Assembly (NCBI GenBank): GCA_934091055.1
Contig: CAKOKN010000005.1
Span: 1-64,000, forward strand
Origin: an uncultured Bacilli bacterium
Lineage (GTDB): Bacteria > Bacillota_I > Bacilli_A > RF39 > UBA660
Length of the DNA: 64,000 nt
Direction: 5' to 3'
This document shows positions 34,526-44,021 of the stretch, piece after piece. The notes beneath the pieces were generated by a model that did not search any database, had not been told where the DNA came from, and was given only the letters and a program-made list of their open reading frames with translations. The position numbers and the translations under genes are program-made. The first letter of the stretch is position 1; the number at the start of each line of letters is the position of its first letter.

Positions 34526-35863
34526 TTAATCCACCTCATATGGGTCAGAACTTGTTCCTGTTCCTTTTGTTAATATTTCTTTTTTGATTGATATTGTTGG
34601 AACAATTTTTAAGTTAGTAGTAGATACTTTAGTATATAATTTATAATCACTTTCCATTACATATATTTGATTATTATCTTTAGATACTCCAGTTGATAAG
34701 TAATAATTAGTGGTTTCGTCATTTAGGAATATGTCTCCTATACTAAGTAGTCCTACTTTAGTATCCACTGTTGATGCTAAAACTTTAGTGTAATCATAAT
34801 TAGTTGTGTTATTATATATTCCATTTGCAAATTTATCTTCATTAATTATGTTTTTATAACTTAATGATGTTAAGTAAGTATTTTTTAGATAATAAGCAAG
34901 GGAGCCATTAGTAGTGTCATTATGATAATAACCATTATTTGAATATTTATATTTTACTTCTTGATTGTTAAGTTTTAAATAGTCATTTAATGATAACTTT
35001 ATTGAATTATCTGTTACGTTATAAACTCTCCATATGTCTTTGCCTAATTTAACATAACTACCAAATAGTCCTTTACTGTCTTCAAATGTATAAGGATTTT
35101 CTTTACTACCATTTCCTTCTTTAAGAGTTATGGTATTTTTGATTGTGATAACTGGTTTAACTCCTAGTATTTCATCTTCTGTATAGTTTGTCTTTCCTGT
35201 GTCATCAATATACATTAAATTGTTATCTTTATTAGCATTAGCTAAATAGAAGTATTCTTCATTATTTAGGAAACCATTATTGCCACCAGTGTTTACATAG
35301 TCATATATTGATGGTAGGGTAATGTAAGTTTCTTTTATTTTATCTTTACAAGTAATATTTTTGGTATCAGTTACTGTATCTTTACAAGTTTCTGTATATG
35401 TAAGATATTTTTCTATGTTGTTTAAATTACTTTCTAATATACCAGTATTATTTTCATTACTCTTATTTAACCATTTATTTATATAAGTGTCATCATATTT
35501 TTTATTTTGACCTGGTGCAAGAGAAGTTATTGCTTTGTCTGCTACTACAGTTACAGATTTATCTTTATTAATTTTAATTATTCTCCATAATATGTTTGAA
35601 TATTCTACATAGTTATTTTCTTCATCGTTTGTAAAATAGTAGGCTTCATTTATTTCTTTAAAATTTTGGTTATCTTTGTTATTGTCTTTAATGTTATCTG
35701 ATAATACAGTTATTTTTTCTACTTTGTTATTCTCTATATATAGTTTTATAAATCTACTTCCATAGAAGATAACGCAAGCTAATAGAAATGTGAAACTAAC
35801 TAGATTAAATACTTTTTGTATATTTATTTTTCTTTTTCTACCTTTTTTTACTTCTTTATTCAC
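34526..35863 (-). CDS. Two-repeat membrane-anchored surface protein, unknown
   Basis: 445 residues: basic leader, one membrane helix (about 18-38), and two related outer modules. Each begins around a WRI/WRV strand (ILWRIIKINKDKSVTV near 82; IWRVYNVTDNSIKL near 273) and ends with a GNGSKENPYTFED or GTGTSSDPYEVD tail. The DUF6273-like sugar- or wall-facing domains of gut Firmicutes look similar; I cannot assign a role. It is the first gene of a minus-strand operon with the NAGPA protein. GTG start at 35863 with a weak AGGG site. Confidence 0.65.
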   Translation of the reverse strand: MNKEVKKGRKRKINIQKVFNLVSFTFLLACVIFYGSRFIKLYIENNKVEKITVLSDNIKDNNKDNQNFKEINEAYYFTNDEENNYVEYSNILWRIIKINKDKSVTVVADKAITSLAPGQNKKYDDTYINKWLNKSNENNTGILESNLNNIEKYLTYTETCKDTVTDTKNITCKDKIKETYITLPSIYDYVNTGGNNGFLNNEEYFYLANANKDNNLMYIDDTGKTNYTEDEILGVKPVITIKNTITLKEGNGSKENPYTFEDSKGLFGSYVKLGKDIWRVYNVTDNSIKLSLNDYLKLNNQEVKYKYSNNGYYHNDTTNGSLAYYLKNTYLTSLSYKNIINEDKFANGIYNNTTNYDYTKVLASTVDTKVGLLSIGDIFLNDETTNYYLSTGVSKDNNQIYVMESDYKLYTKVSTTNLKIVPTISIKKEILTKGTGTSSDPYEVD

Positions 35864-35946
35864 TAAATCATCCCTTTTCTACCTTTTTTATTATAACAAA
35901 TATACTTTATTTTTACAAGGACTTATAAAAAAATCTAATCATTTAA

Positions 35947-35975
35947 TTTACTTAGATAAAAATAAATGATATAAT
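35947..35975 (+). promoter_or_regulatory. Promoter of the DUF951-AbgT operon
   Basis: TTTACT (35947-35952) and TATAAT (35970-35975) with a 17-bp spacer, just ahead of the DUF951 gene. Confidence 0.65.
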
Positions 35976-35993
35976 GTTATTGAGAGTGATTAT

Positions 35994-36191
35994 ATGAATT
36001 ATAGTTTAAATGATAGAGTTATTATGAAGAAGGTGCATCCTTGCGGGTGTAGTGAATTTGAGATTATTAGACTTGGAGCAGACATAAAAATTAGATGTGT
36101 TAATTGTGATAGAGTTATTATGCTTCCAAGAGTTGAGTTTAATAAGAAAATAAAAAAGGTGATAAATAATGAAGAAAAAGAAAAGAATTAG
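35994..36191 (+). CDS. DUF951 small zinc-ribbon-like protein (YyzM-like)
   Basis: 65 residues with the family pattern VIMKKVHPCGCSEFEIIRLG, then IRCVNCDRVIMLPRVEFNKK. Two cysteine pairs (CGC and CVNC) suggest a zinc ribbon; the fold resembles S1-type RNA-binding small proteins. In Bacillus the DUF951 gene yyzM lies next to yyaF (ychF); here ychF is three genes downstream, so the other three genes look inserted. It overlaps the next start by 23 bases. Confidence 0.85.
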   Translation: MNYSLNDRVIMKKVHPCGCSEFEIIRLGADIKIRCVNCDRVIMLPRVEFNKKIKKVINNEEKEKN

Positions 36192-37707
36192 ATTACATCC
36201 TGCTTTGGTATTTTTGATACTTACACTTGCTATTATGATTATTAGTAGTATAGGTAGTATTCTTAATTTAGAGGCTAGTTATTATGTTGTTAATGAAGCT
36301 ACTGGCGATTTGACTACTCAAGTTGTTACTATTACTAATTTGTTTAATAGAACTGGACTTCAATACTTAATTAGTAATATGATAAATAATTTTCTTGAGT
36401 TTGCACCTTTAGGTAATTTAATAGTTGGTTTGTTAGGAGTAGGAGTAGCTTATAAATCAGGCTTTCTTAACTCGCTATTTAAGATGATTAGTGAAAAAGT
36501 TCCTAGAAAGTTTTTAACATTTGTAGTAGTTCTTTTGGGTATTATATTTTCAATGTTTTATGAGGTTGGATATGTTATTTTGATACCACTTGCAGCAATA
36601 TTGTTTATGAATTTAGGTAGACATCCTTCTGCAGGTATATGTGCAGCCTTTTCTGGAATAACTTTTGGATATGGTGCTAATGTAGTTATAAATAGATTAG
36701 ATAGTATGCTTACCTCTTATACTAATAAAGCTGCTTCAGTACTTGATACATCTTATGTTACTAATTTATATGGTAATTTAATTTTCACAATAGTTAGTAT
36801 GTTCTTGTTATCATACGTTGGAATGTTAGTTACTGAAAGATTTATAATACCAAAATTGGGTAAATATTATTTTGATGAGGAAGAACCATCACAGGAAAGA
36901 GAAGTTACTAAAAAAGAAAAGAAGGGTGTTATCATATCATTACTTGCTACTTTCTTAGTATTTTTAGTGCTTGCTTATTGTTTAATAGATGGTTTACCAT
37001 TTTCTGGTTTATTACTTGATCTTAGTCAGTCTGATTATGTTAATATGTTGTTTGGAGAAGGCTCATATTTTTATCAAGGATCTGTTACTATTGCATCATT
37101 TATGTTGATATTTAGTTCTCTTATATATGGAATAAGAGTAAAGAGTATAAAAGATAATAGAGATTTAGTAGATGGTATGAGTTACTACTTAAAAGATGTT
37201 GCTTCTTTATTAGTTTTAATATTCTTTGTAGCACAATTTTGTTTAATATTTAAAAAGACTAATATTGGTTTATTTATTGTAGCTTCACTTTCAGAATTAC
37301 TTAATGGTATGCAGCTTTCTGGTCTTGCTCTTGTTGTTATAACATTTATAGTTGTTGCTATATCTACATTCTTTGTTCCTATGGCCTCAACTAAATGGGC
37401 TATGCTTTCACCAGTAATTGTACCTATGTTTATGCAGAGTTCTATGACTCCTGAGTTTGCTGAAGCAGTATTTAGAGCAGCAGATTCTAGTATGAAAGGA
37501 CTTACACCATTATTTAGTTATTTTGTTATACTGATTGGCTTTCTTCATATTTATAATAAGAGAAAAAATGGTGTTATTACTATAATAGATGCTATGAGTT
37601 TAATGGTTCCTTATGCTATTGCCTTTACGATATTATGGATAATTATAATTTTAGCATTCTATATAATTGGAATACCTATAGGTATTGGAACTGGTGTAAT
37701 GTTATAG
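36169..37707 (+). CDS. AbgT-family transporter
   Basis: 512 residues, about nine transmembrane segments plus two re-entrant hairpins, with the AbgT signature PMASTKWAMLSPVIVPMFMQ and the following RAADSSMKGLTPLFSYF. AbgT proteins import p-aminobenzoyl-glutamate or export folate-related compounds and sulfonamides. Which applies is not visible; no abgA/abgB peptidase genes are near. The reading frame starts inside the DUF951 gene. Confidence 0.85.
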   Translation: MKKKKRIRLHPALVFLILTLAIMIISSIGSILNLEASYYVVNEATGDLTTQVVTITNLFNRTGLQYLISNMINNFLEFAPLGNLIVGLLGVGVAYKSGFLNSLFKMISEKVPRKFLTFVVVLLGIIFSMFYEVGYVILIPLAAILFMNLGRHPSAGICAAFSGITFGYGANVVINRLDSMLTSYTNKAASVLDTSYVTNLYGNLIFTIVSMFLLSYVGMLVTERFIIPKLGKYYFDEEEPSQEREVTKKEKKGVIISLLATFLVFLVLAYCLIDGLPFSGLLLDLSQSDYVNMLFGEGSYFYQGSVTIASFMLIFSSLIYGIRVKSIKDNRDLVDGMSYYLKDVASLLVLIFFVAQFCLIFKKTNIGLFIVASLSELLNGMQLSGLALVVITFIVVAISTFFVPMASTKWAMLSPVIVPMFMQSSMTPEFAEAVFRAADSSMKGLTPLFSYFVILIGFLHIYNKRKNGVITIIDAMSLMVPYAIAFTILWIIIILAFYIIGIPIGIGTGVML

Positions 37708-37717
37708 GAGGTTTTAT

Positions 37718-38677
37718 ATGTATTTATTAACTACTACAGCTGATATACCAGTATGTCAGCTACCTGCAGTTTTGGAAGTTATCTATTTTGGAAAACTACT
37801 TATAAATGTTGTTAGGTTACTTTTACCAATAGGACTTATTATATTTTGTATGTTTGATTTTAGTAAGTGTGTTGTTGCAGGTGATACTGAAGAGCAGGCT
37901 AAGAAATCTAAATTAGTATTTAAAAGAATTATATATGCTGTTTTGGTTTTTTCAGTTCCTTATATTGTTAGTTTGATGTCTACTGTTTTAAATGGCTTGG
38001 TACCAGATTATGATTCTTGTATAAATAATGCTACACTTGAAAATATTCAAATTTATAAGAAAGAGTATGATAAGGCGGTAGAAATAGAAAATCAACAAAT
38101 AAAAGAAGCTTATGAAGAAACATTAAATAATACTATAAATAGTTCTGTAAATAGTTTAAATTCTGAGAGTAATCAAAATGTAGAATTTATAAATTTAAAG
38201 CAGGCTGATCCTAGATGGGGAAATGTTCCTTTATGCACTAATTATCAGAGAGGTGGTAATGATAAGAGAACAATAGCATCATCTGGGTGTGGTTTTGTAT
38301 CTTATACAATGGTACTTAGAAGTTTTGGTAATGATATATATCCTAATCAATTAGTTGAAAAAGTATGTAGCTTGGGTGGAGGAAGATTTGGACACGCCGT
38401 ACCTGATGATTTCTTTTTACTTAATAAGACTTATGGATTAAAGGGTAAATCTTTAGGAGTTACTGATTATGATGCTATGTATGCTGCATTAAGAGAAGGA
38501 AAAAGATTAATAATTAATTTTCCAGGACATTATATTTCAATTTTAGGAATTAAAAATGGAAATATTGTTAAAATTGGAGATTCTTCAAGAAGATATGGTG
38601 ATGGTTCATATACACTACAGAATATAGCTAATAATGAAGGTACATTTTATAATGTAACTGCTATATGGAAGGAGTAA
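37718..38677 (+). CDS. Membrane protein with C39-like cysteine peptidase domain
   Basis: 319 residues. The first 95 hold two hydrophobic helices (about 27-46 and 70-93) separated by a charged loop, like the VirB2/TrbC-type pilin or TcpC-like membrane modules. A Glu/Asn-rich linker (115-150) leads to a papain-like C39_2 domain with C191 in SSGCGFVSY, H271 in FPGHYISILG and D288 in KIGDSS, a complete triad. Such domains cleave peptide leaders or wall peptides. The substrate is unknown, and the membrane-plus-peptidase fusion is unusual to me. Confidence 0.75.
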   Translation: MYLLTTTADIPVCQLPAVLEVIYFGKLLINVVRLLLPIGLIIFCMFDFSKCVVAGDTEEQAKKSKLVFKRIIYAVLVFSVPYIVSLMSTVLNGLVPDYDSCINNATLENIQIYKKEYDKAVEIENQQIKEAYEETLNNTINSSVNSLNSESNQNVEFINLKQADPRWGNVPLCTNYQRGGNDKRTIASSGCGFVSYTMVLRSFGNDIYPNQLVEKVCSLGGGRFGHAVPDDFFLLNKTYGLKGKSLGVTDYDAMYAALREGKRLIINFPGHYISILGIKNGNIVKIGDSSRRYGDGSYTLQNIANNEGTFYNVTAIWKE

Positions 38678-38682
38678 TTTAA

Positions 38683-39330
38683 GTGAAAAAAATATTATTA
38701 TTATTGATGCTTATTTTAGTTACTGGATGTAGTGCCACATATGATCTATATATAGGAAATAATTTGACTGATGATATTTCTATACTAGAAGATAAAGAAA
38801 GATTAAAGACTATAAAAGAATATAATATGGAAGATGATACAATATTTAATACAGATAATTTATCTTATAATATTTATAGTTTAGAGTCCGGTTTTGATTA
38901 CAAAAGACAAGAAATATCAAATGATACTACTTCTGGATACCGCTATAGTTATTCTTATGATATGAAAAATATGAATAAAAAATCAATGGTTTATGACTGC
39001 TATGATAATATAAGTATATCTAAGAAGGGTAAGATATTGATAGAGACAAGCGATGAGTTTAAGTGTTTTGATAAATATAATTTATTAGATGATGTAACAA
39101 TTAATATTCATTATGATGGTGATTTATATGATACTAATGCTGATCGTTATGGTGGAGGTATTTATACTTGGAATATAAATAAAGATAATTATAAGAATAA
39201 GAAGATTTATTTAGAACTATATAAAACTAAAAGAAATTATACATTTGATATAATAGGAGGCTGCATTCTTTCCATTTTAATTATTGTTCTTTTAGTTATT
39301 GTTAAGAAGTTTGAACGTAAATCATATTAA
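38683..39330 (+). CDS. Lipoprotein with C-terminal transmembrane helix
   Basis: 215 residues. It has a type II signal peptide with lipobox LVTGC (Cys about 16), an outer beta-rich domain with two or three cysteines, and a second membrane helix at the C-terminus (IIGGCILSILIIVLLVIVKK) with a basic tail. Anchored at both ends, it resembles the LppM-like group of surface proteins; function unknown. GTG start 38683, five bases after the C39 gene, so co-transcribed with it. Confidence 0.65.
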   Translation: MKKILLLLMLILVTGCSATYDLYIGNNLTDDISILEDKERLKTIKEYNMEDDTIFNTDNLSYNIYSLESGFDYKRQEISNDTTSGYRYSYSYDMKNMNKKSMVYDCYDNISISKKGKILIETSDEFKCFDKYNLLDDVTINIHYDGDLYDTNADRYGGGIYTWNINKDNYKNKKIYLELYKTKRNYTFDIIGGCILSILIIVLLVIVKKFERKSY

Positions 39331-39332
39331 TT

Positions 39333-39372
39333 AAATAAACTTTCTATATTTTTGTTAGAAAGTTTATTTTTT
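39333..39372 (+). terminator. Terminator before ychF
   Basis: AAATAAACTTTCTA (39333-39346) and TAGAAAGTTTATTT (39356-39369) form a perfect 14-bp stem, followed by T-run. Confidence 0.85.
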
Positions 39373-39409
39373 ATGGTATAATAAAATGGTTAAGAAAGAA
39401 GTGATATAA

Positions 39410-40507
39410 ATGAGTTTGACTGCTGGTATAGTTGGACTTCCAAATGTAGGGAAATCAACTTTATTTAATGCAATTACTAAAAAGAATATATTGGCCGCTA
39501 ATTATCCTTTTGCTACGATTGATCCTAATGTTGGAGTAGTTACTGTTCCTGATAAAAGAGTAGAAGTATTGGAAAATATGTATGTTCCTGAGAGAACCAT
39601 TCCTACTACTTATGAATTTACGGATATAGCAGGGCTAGTAAAGGGTGCTAGTACTGGTGAAGGACTTGGTAATAAGTTTTTATCACATATAAGACAAGTA
39701 GATGCTATTGTTGAGGTTGTTAGATGTTTTGATGATGAAAATATTATTCATGTTGATGGTAATGTTGATCCAATAAGAGATATTGAAGTTATTAATGTAG
39801 AACTAGTTCTTTCGGACTTAGAAATTATTACTACAAGAATTAGTAAGATTGGTAAAAAGGCTATGACTACTAAAAACAAGGATGATGTTAAAGAGATAGA
39901 ATTACTAGAAAGAATAAGAGATGCTTTAGAAAAGAATGTTCCTGTTAGGAAACTTGGATTAGATGATGAAGAAAAGAAGATTATTAGTTCTTTTAATTTA
40001 ATTACTTTAAAACCTATTATATACGCTCTTAATGTTAGTGAAGAAGATATTGTTAATGGTAATGAGTATACAAATAGAGTATTTGAGTATGCTAAAAATG
40101 AAGGTAGTGAAGTAGTTATTATTTCTGCGAAGATAGAAAGTGAACTTGCTGAACTTGATGATGATGAAAAAATGCTATTCTTAAATGATCTTGGTATTAC
40201 TTCAAGTGGTCTTGATAAGTTAATTGATAAAACTTATAAATTACTTGGACTTGCTACATTCTTTACTGTTGGATCGGATGAAGTTAGAGCTTGGACATTT
40301 AAAAAAGGTATGAAGGCTCCTGAATGTGCTGGTATTATTCATTCAGATTTTGAAAGAGGTTTTATTAAAGCAGAAGTTATGTCTTATGATGATTTAGTGG
40401 CTGCGGGTAGTGAACTAAAGGTTAGAGAAGCTGGTAGGGCAAGAATTGAAGGAAAAGAATATGTAATGCAAGATGGAGATATTTGTCATTTTAGATTTAA
40501 TGTATAG
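39410..40507 (+). CDS. ychF: Redox-regulated ATPase/GTPase YchF
   Basis: An Obg-related P-loop protein that prefers ATP and binds ribosomes. Walker A GLPNVGKST, G3 DIAGLVKGASTGEGLGNKF, G4 altered to NVSE, as usual for the ATP-preferring group, and the C-terminal TGS domain (FFTVGSDEVRAWTF ... MQDGDICHFRFNV). 365 residues, full length. Its pairing with the DUF951 gene is a Bacillus feature. Confidence 0.95.
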   Translation: MSLTAGIVGLPNVGKSTLFNAITKKNILAANYPFATIDPNVGVVTVPDKRVEVLENMYVPERTIPTTYEFTDIAGLVKGASTGEGLGNKFLSHIRQVDAIVEVVRCFDDENIIHVDGNVDPIRDIEVINVELVLSDLEIITTRISKIGKKAMTTKNKDDVKEIELLERIRDALEKNVPVRKLGLDDEEKKIISSFNLITLKPIIYALNVSEEDIVNGNEYTNRVFEYAKNEGSEVVIISAKIESELAELDDDEKMLFLNDLGITSSGLDKLIDKTYKLLGLATFFTVGSDEVRAWTFKKGMKAPECAGIIHSDFERGFIKAEVMSYDDLVAAGSELKVREAGRARIEGKEYVMQDGDICHFRFNV

Positions 40508-40518
40508 AAAGGGTAAAT

Positions 40519-42303
40519 ATGAAAGATAGAAAAGATATTGATAAGAAGTATACTTGGAATTTAGATGTTATTTATAGTAATACTACAGAATTTGATAAGG
40601 ACTATAACTTAGTAATAGATAAAATTAATTCTTTAAAAAAATATGAAAATACTATGATGGATAATAGTGATAATTTTTATGATTCTATTAGACTATCATT
40701 TGAAATAGAAAGACTAATTGATAAGCTATATTGTTATGCTAATTTGTCTTTTGATTTAGATACTTCAAATAATGATAAACAAGAACTATGCGAGAAAGTA
40801 TCTAATTTGAGAAGTAAGTATAGTGAGAATAGTTATTTTATAGTACCTAGTCTTTTAAAGCAAGACTATAGTGTTATAGAAGAATATATGAAAGAGAATC
40901 CTTTAATTAAAGATTATGAAATTTCTATTAAAGAAATATATAGATATAAAGAACATACTCTTTCTGATGCAGAAGAGAGACTTTTATCCAGTATTGGTAA
41001 GATGGTGGGAAACTGCTATGACACATATGAACTATTTAAAGATTGTGATATGTCTTTTGATAGTATTGAAGATGAGAATGGTAATAAAGTAGAACTTAAT
41101 AATAGTAATTATAGTCTATATATTGAAAGTAAAGATAGAAGAGTAAGAAAAGATACTTTTAATACTTTATATAAGGAGTATAAAAAATATACTAATACTT
41201 TTGCTTCATTAATATCTTCGAATATGAAAGAACTATCTACGATGGCTAAGATTAATAAGTATAATAGTGCTATTGAAATGAGTTTATATGCTGATGATGT
41301 TGATATTAAAGTATATAATAATTTAATAGATAGTGTTCATAAACATATTGATTATATTTATGATTATTATAAGTTAAAAAAAGATATTCTTAATTTAGAT
41401 AATATTCATTTATATGATATATATGTACCTATTGATAATAGTTTTGATAAAAAGTATAGTTATGAAGAAGCTAAAGAAGTTATACTTAAGGTATTAGAAG
41501 TATTTGGAGATGAATACATAAATAAAGTAAAAGAGGCTCTTGGTAATAGATGGATAGATGTATATCCCACTAAAAACAAGAGAACTGGTGGATATTCTGG
41601 TGGTAGTTATGATACTTATCCATATATTTTACTAAATTATCAAGATAAGTATAATGATATGTCTACTTTAATTCACGAAATGGGGCATTCTATGCATAGT
41701 TATTATTCTAGAAGCTATAATGATTATCAAAATAGTGAATATAGAATATTTGTTGCTGAAGTTGCTTCGACAGTTAATGAGTTATTACTTAGTCATTATT
41801 TACTTGAGCATAGTAGTGATGTAGAAGAGAAGAAATATATTTTAAATAATTTAATGGAATTATATAGAGCCACTGTATACAGACAGACTATGTTTGCTGA
41901 ATTTGAAAGAGATATATCTAATATTGTTGATAATGATGGGGCACTTACGGCGGATAAATTATCTAATATGTATTATGATTTGAATAAATTTTACTTTGGT
42001 GATGGAGTAGTAGTTGATGATGAAATCAGATATGAATGGGAGAGAATACCACACTTCTACTACGACTTCTATGTATATAAGTATGCTACAGGAATAAGTG
42101 CGGCGACCACTATTGTGAAGGGTATACTAGATAAGAAAGAAAATGCTGTGGAAAATTATATTGATTTTCTAAAGTGCGGTTCTAGATTATCGCCAATTGA
42201 ATCTTTAAAAGTGGCTGGTGTTGATTTAACTAATAGTAGTGTTGTAGATACCGCTCTTGATGAATTTAAAAATATACTTGATATGTATAAAGAGTTAATA
42301 TAA
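40519..42303 (+). CDS. pepF: Oligoendopeptidase F
   Basis: A cytoplasmic M3-family zinc peptidase that degrades oligopeptides. The zinc motif is HEMGH (H386-E387-H390) in TLIHEMGHSMHSYYS, with the third ligand Glu in IFVAEVASTVNE. 594 residues, typical. The substrate-gripping C-terminal part reads RIPHFYYDFYVYKYATG. It follows ychF by 11 bases and ends at a terminator. Confidence 0.94.
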   Translation: MKDRKDIDKKYTWNLDVIYSNTTEFDKDYNLVIDKINSLKKYENTMMDNSDNFYDSIRLSFEIERLIDKLYCYANLSFDLDTSNNDKQELCEKVSNLRSKYSENSYFIVPSLLKQDYSVIEEYMKENPLIKDYEISIKEIYRYKEHTLSDAEERLLSSIGKMVGNCYDTYELFKDCDMSFDSIEDENGNKVELNNSNYSLYIESKDRRVRKDTFNTLYKEYKKYTNTFASLISSNMKELSTMAKINKYNSAIEMSLYADDVDIKVYNNLIDSVHKHIDYIYDYYKLKKDILNLDNIHLYDIYVPIDNSFDKKYSYEEAKEVILKVLEVFGDEYINKVKEALGNRWIDVYPTKNKRTGGYSGGSYDTYPYILLNYQDKYNDMSTLIHEMGHSMHSYYSRSYNDYQNSEYRIFVAEVASTVNELLLSHYLLEHSSDVEEKKYILNNLMELYRATVYRQTMFAEFERDISNIVDNDGALTADKLSNMYYDLNKFYFGDGVVVDDEIRYEWERIPHFYYDFYVYKYATGISAATTIVKGILDKKENAVENYIDFLKCGSRLSPIESLKVAGVDLTNSSVVDTALDEFKNILDMYKELI

Positions 42304-42340
42304 AAAGAGACAATTACAATGTCTCTTTTGTTTGTTTTTA
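42303..42340 (+). terminator. Terminator after pepF
   Basis: AAAAGAGAC (42303-42311) and GTCTCTTTT (42321-42329) form a perfect 9-bp stem followed by T-rich sequence. Confidence 0.8.
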
Positions 42341-42361
42341 TTTAGATATAATAATATTAAA

Positions 42362-42778
42362 TTAATATTTATTAAATAATTCATTTAGATAGTCTACTAC
42401 ACTTTTGGCGTTTGTATAATATCTGTTTCCATCATTCAAGACTAAAACTATAGAGTTATCATCTATTATTTTTATTTCTCTTTTTTGGATTACATTATTT
42501 TTTTCATAAGTTATAGTTACAGTACTATAACATTTGTCTTCCTCTCCAGTCCAAGGACCATTATCAGATAAACTGTTCCATTTATCAAATATTTTTGAAA
42601 CTTCTTCTTTAGGAAAAGTAGTTTCTCGATTGTTACAATCTTTCATAGTTATTTCATAGTTATTTGCTTCAGTTATCTCTTTCATCCAATTAGCTTTATT
42701 ATTATTTAGTAAAAATAGAACTGCAATAGCAATTACTACTATAATACCACCTATTATAATATAATTCTTTTTATTCAT
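42362..42778 (-). CDS. Membrane-anchored small extracellular protein, unknown
   Basis: 138 residues with one N-terminal helix (about 6-25, IIIGGIIVVIAIAVLFLL) and a small outer domain with two cysteines (MKDCNNRE and EDKCYSTV) that could form a disulfide. No family recognised. GGAGGAG lies before the start. It converges on pepF and diverges from prfB. Confidence 0.6.
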   Translation of the reverse strand: MNKKNYIIIGGIIVVIAIAVLFLLNNNKANWMKEITEANNYEITMKDCNNRETTFPKEEVSKIFDKWNSLSDNGPWTGEEDKCYSTVTITYEKNNVIQKREIKIIDDNSIVLVLNDGNRYYTNAKSVVDYLNELFNKY

Positions 42779-42895
42779 ATTCTCCTCCTAATTATACTTT
42801 CATTTTAATAGTAACATTAAGATTATTTTGTGTCAATATTTTTATAAATAATCTTTCTTTTTTTTTGGTTTTACTGTATACTAATACTAGGTGAT

Positions 42896-43988
42896 ATGAT
42901 GGAATTGTATGAATTAAAAAAAGAATATAAAGATCTTAGTGAGAGAACAGATATTCTTAGGAGGTCTCTTTGACTTAGATAATAAAATTAAGAGAGTAGA
43001 AGAAATTAATAAATTAATGCTTAACAGTTCTTTTTGGGATGATAGAGAGACTGCTGATAGAGTTGTACAAGAACTTAAGATAACTAAAGAAATTATAGAA
43101 AAGTTCAATAATTTGAATAAAAAAATTAATGATAATATAGATATAATAAATAATTTTAGTGATGACTTAGAACTTGTTGATTTATCTATAGCAGAGTGTG
43201 ATGAACTAAAAAAAGATATATATAATTTAGAACTTGAAACGTATTTAAATGGTGAATATGATAGTAATAATGCTATTGTTGAAATACATGCTGGAGCTGG
43301 TGGAACGGAATCTTGTGATTGGGTTTCAATGTTATATAGGATGTATACAAGGTATGCTGGCAATAACGGATTTATAGTTGAAGAATTAGATAGACAAGAT
43401 GGTGAAGAGGCTGGGATTAAGTCTGTAATGTTTCAAATAAATGGTTTTAACGCATATGGCTATTTAAAGGGTGAGAAAGGAGTACATAGACTTGTTAGAA
43501 TTAGTCCTTTTGACTCTAATAAAAGACGTCATACTTCTTTTGCTGCAGTTGATGTTATGCCAGAAATTAATAAAAATATTGATATCAAAATAGATGATAA
43601 TGATCTTAGAATAGATATATATAGAAGTAGTGGCCCTGGAGGACAAGGTGTAAACACTACTGATAGTGCAGTTAGAATTACCCATATACCTACAGGTATT
43701 GTAGTTACTTGTCAACAAGAAAGAAGCCAAATTAGAAATAAAGAAAAAGCACTTGAAGTTCTTAAAGGTAAACTATTATTACTTGAAAAGGCAAAACAAG
43801 ATGAAAAGATTAATGGTATAAAAGGAGAACAATTATCTAATGGATGGGGAAGTGCTAAGAGAAGTTATGTATTGTGTCCTTATACTTTAGTAAAAGATAA
43901 TGATAGTGGTTTTGAAAGCAGTAATGTATCTGCGATACTTGATGGTGAAATTAGTACTATGTTGGAGGAAGGAATAAGAAAAAAATAA
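42896..43988 (+). CDS. prfB: Peptide chain release factor 2, with programmed +1 frameshift
   Basis: RF2 ends translation at TGA and TAA. Translation starts at ATG 42896 (or 42899) and meets an in-frame TGA at 42971-42973; AGGAGG (42959-42964), then TCT CTT TGA C is the classic self-regulating frameshift site, which shifts the ribosome to the frame continuing DLDNKIKRVEE. The GGQ motif (SSGPGGQGVNTTDS) and the RF2 SPF motif (RISPFDSNKRR) are present. About 363 residues in all. It shows that TGA is a real stop codon here. Confidence 0.96.
42959..42974 (+). promoter_or_regulatory. RF2 frameshift site
   Basis: AGGAGG internal Shine-Dalgarno (42959-42964), then TCTCTTTGAC with slippery CTT at 42968-42970 and in-frame TGA at 42971-42973. 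Low RF2 favours +1 slippage, giving feedback control. Confidence 0.95.
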
Positions 43989-44021
43989 AGTTGGTTATGT
44001 AATTTTAAATGGAGTTGGTTT

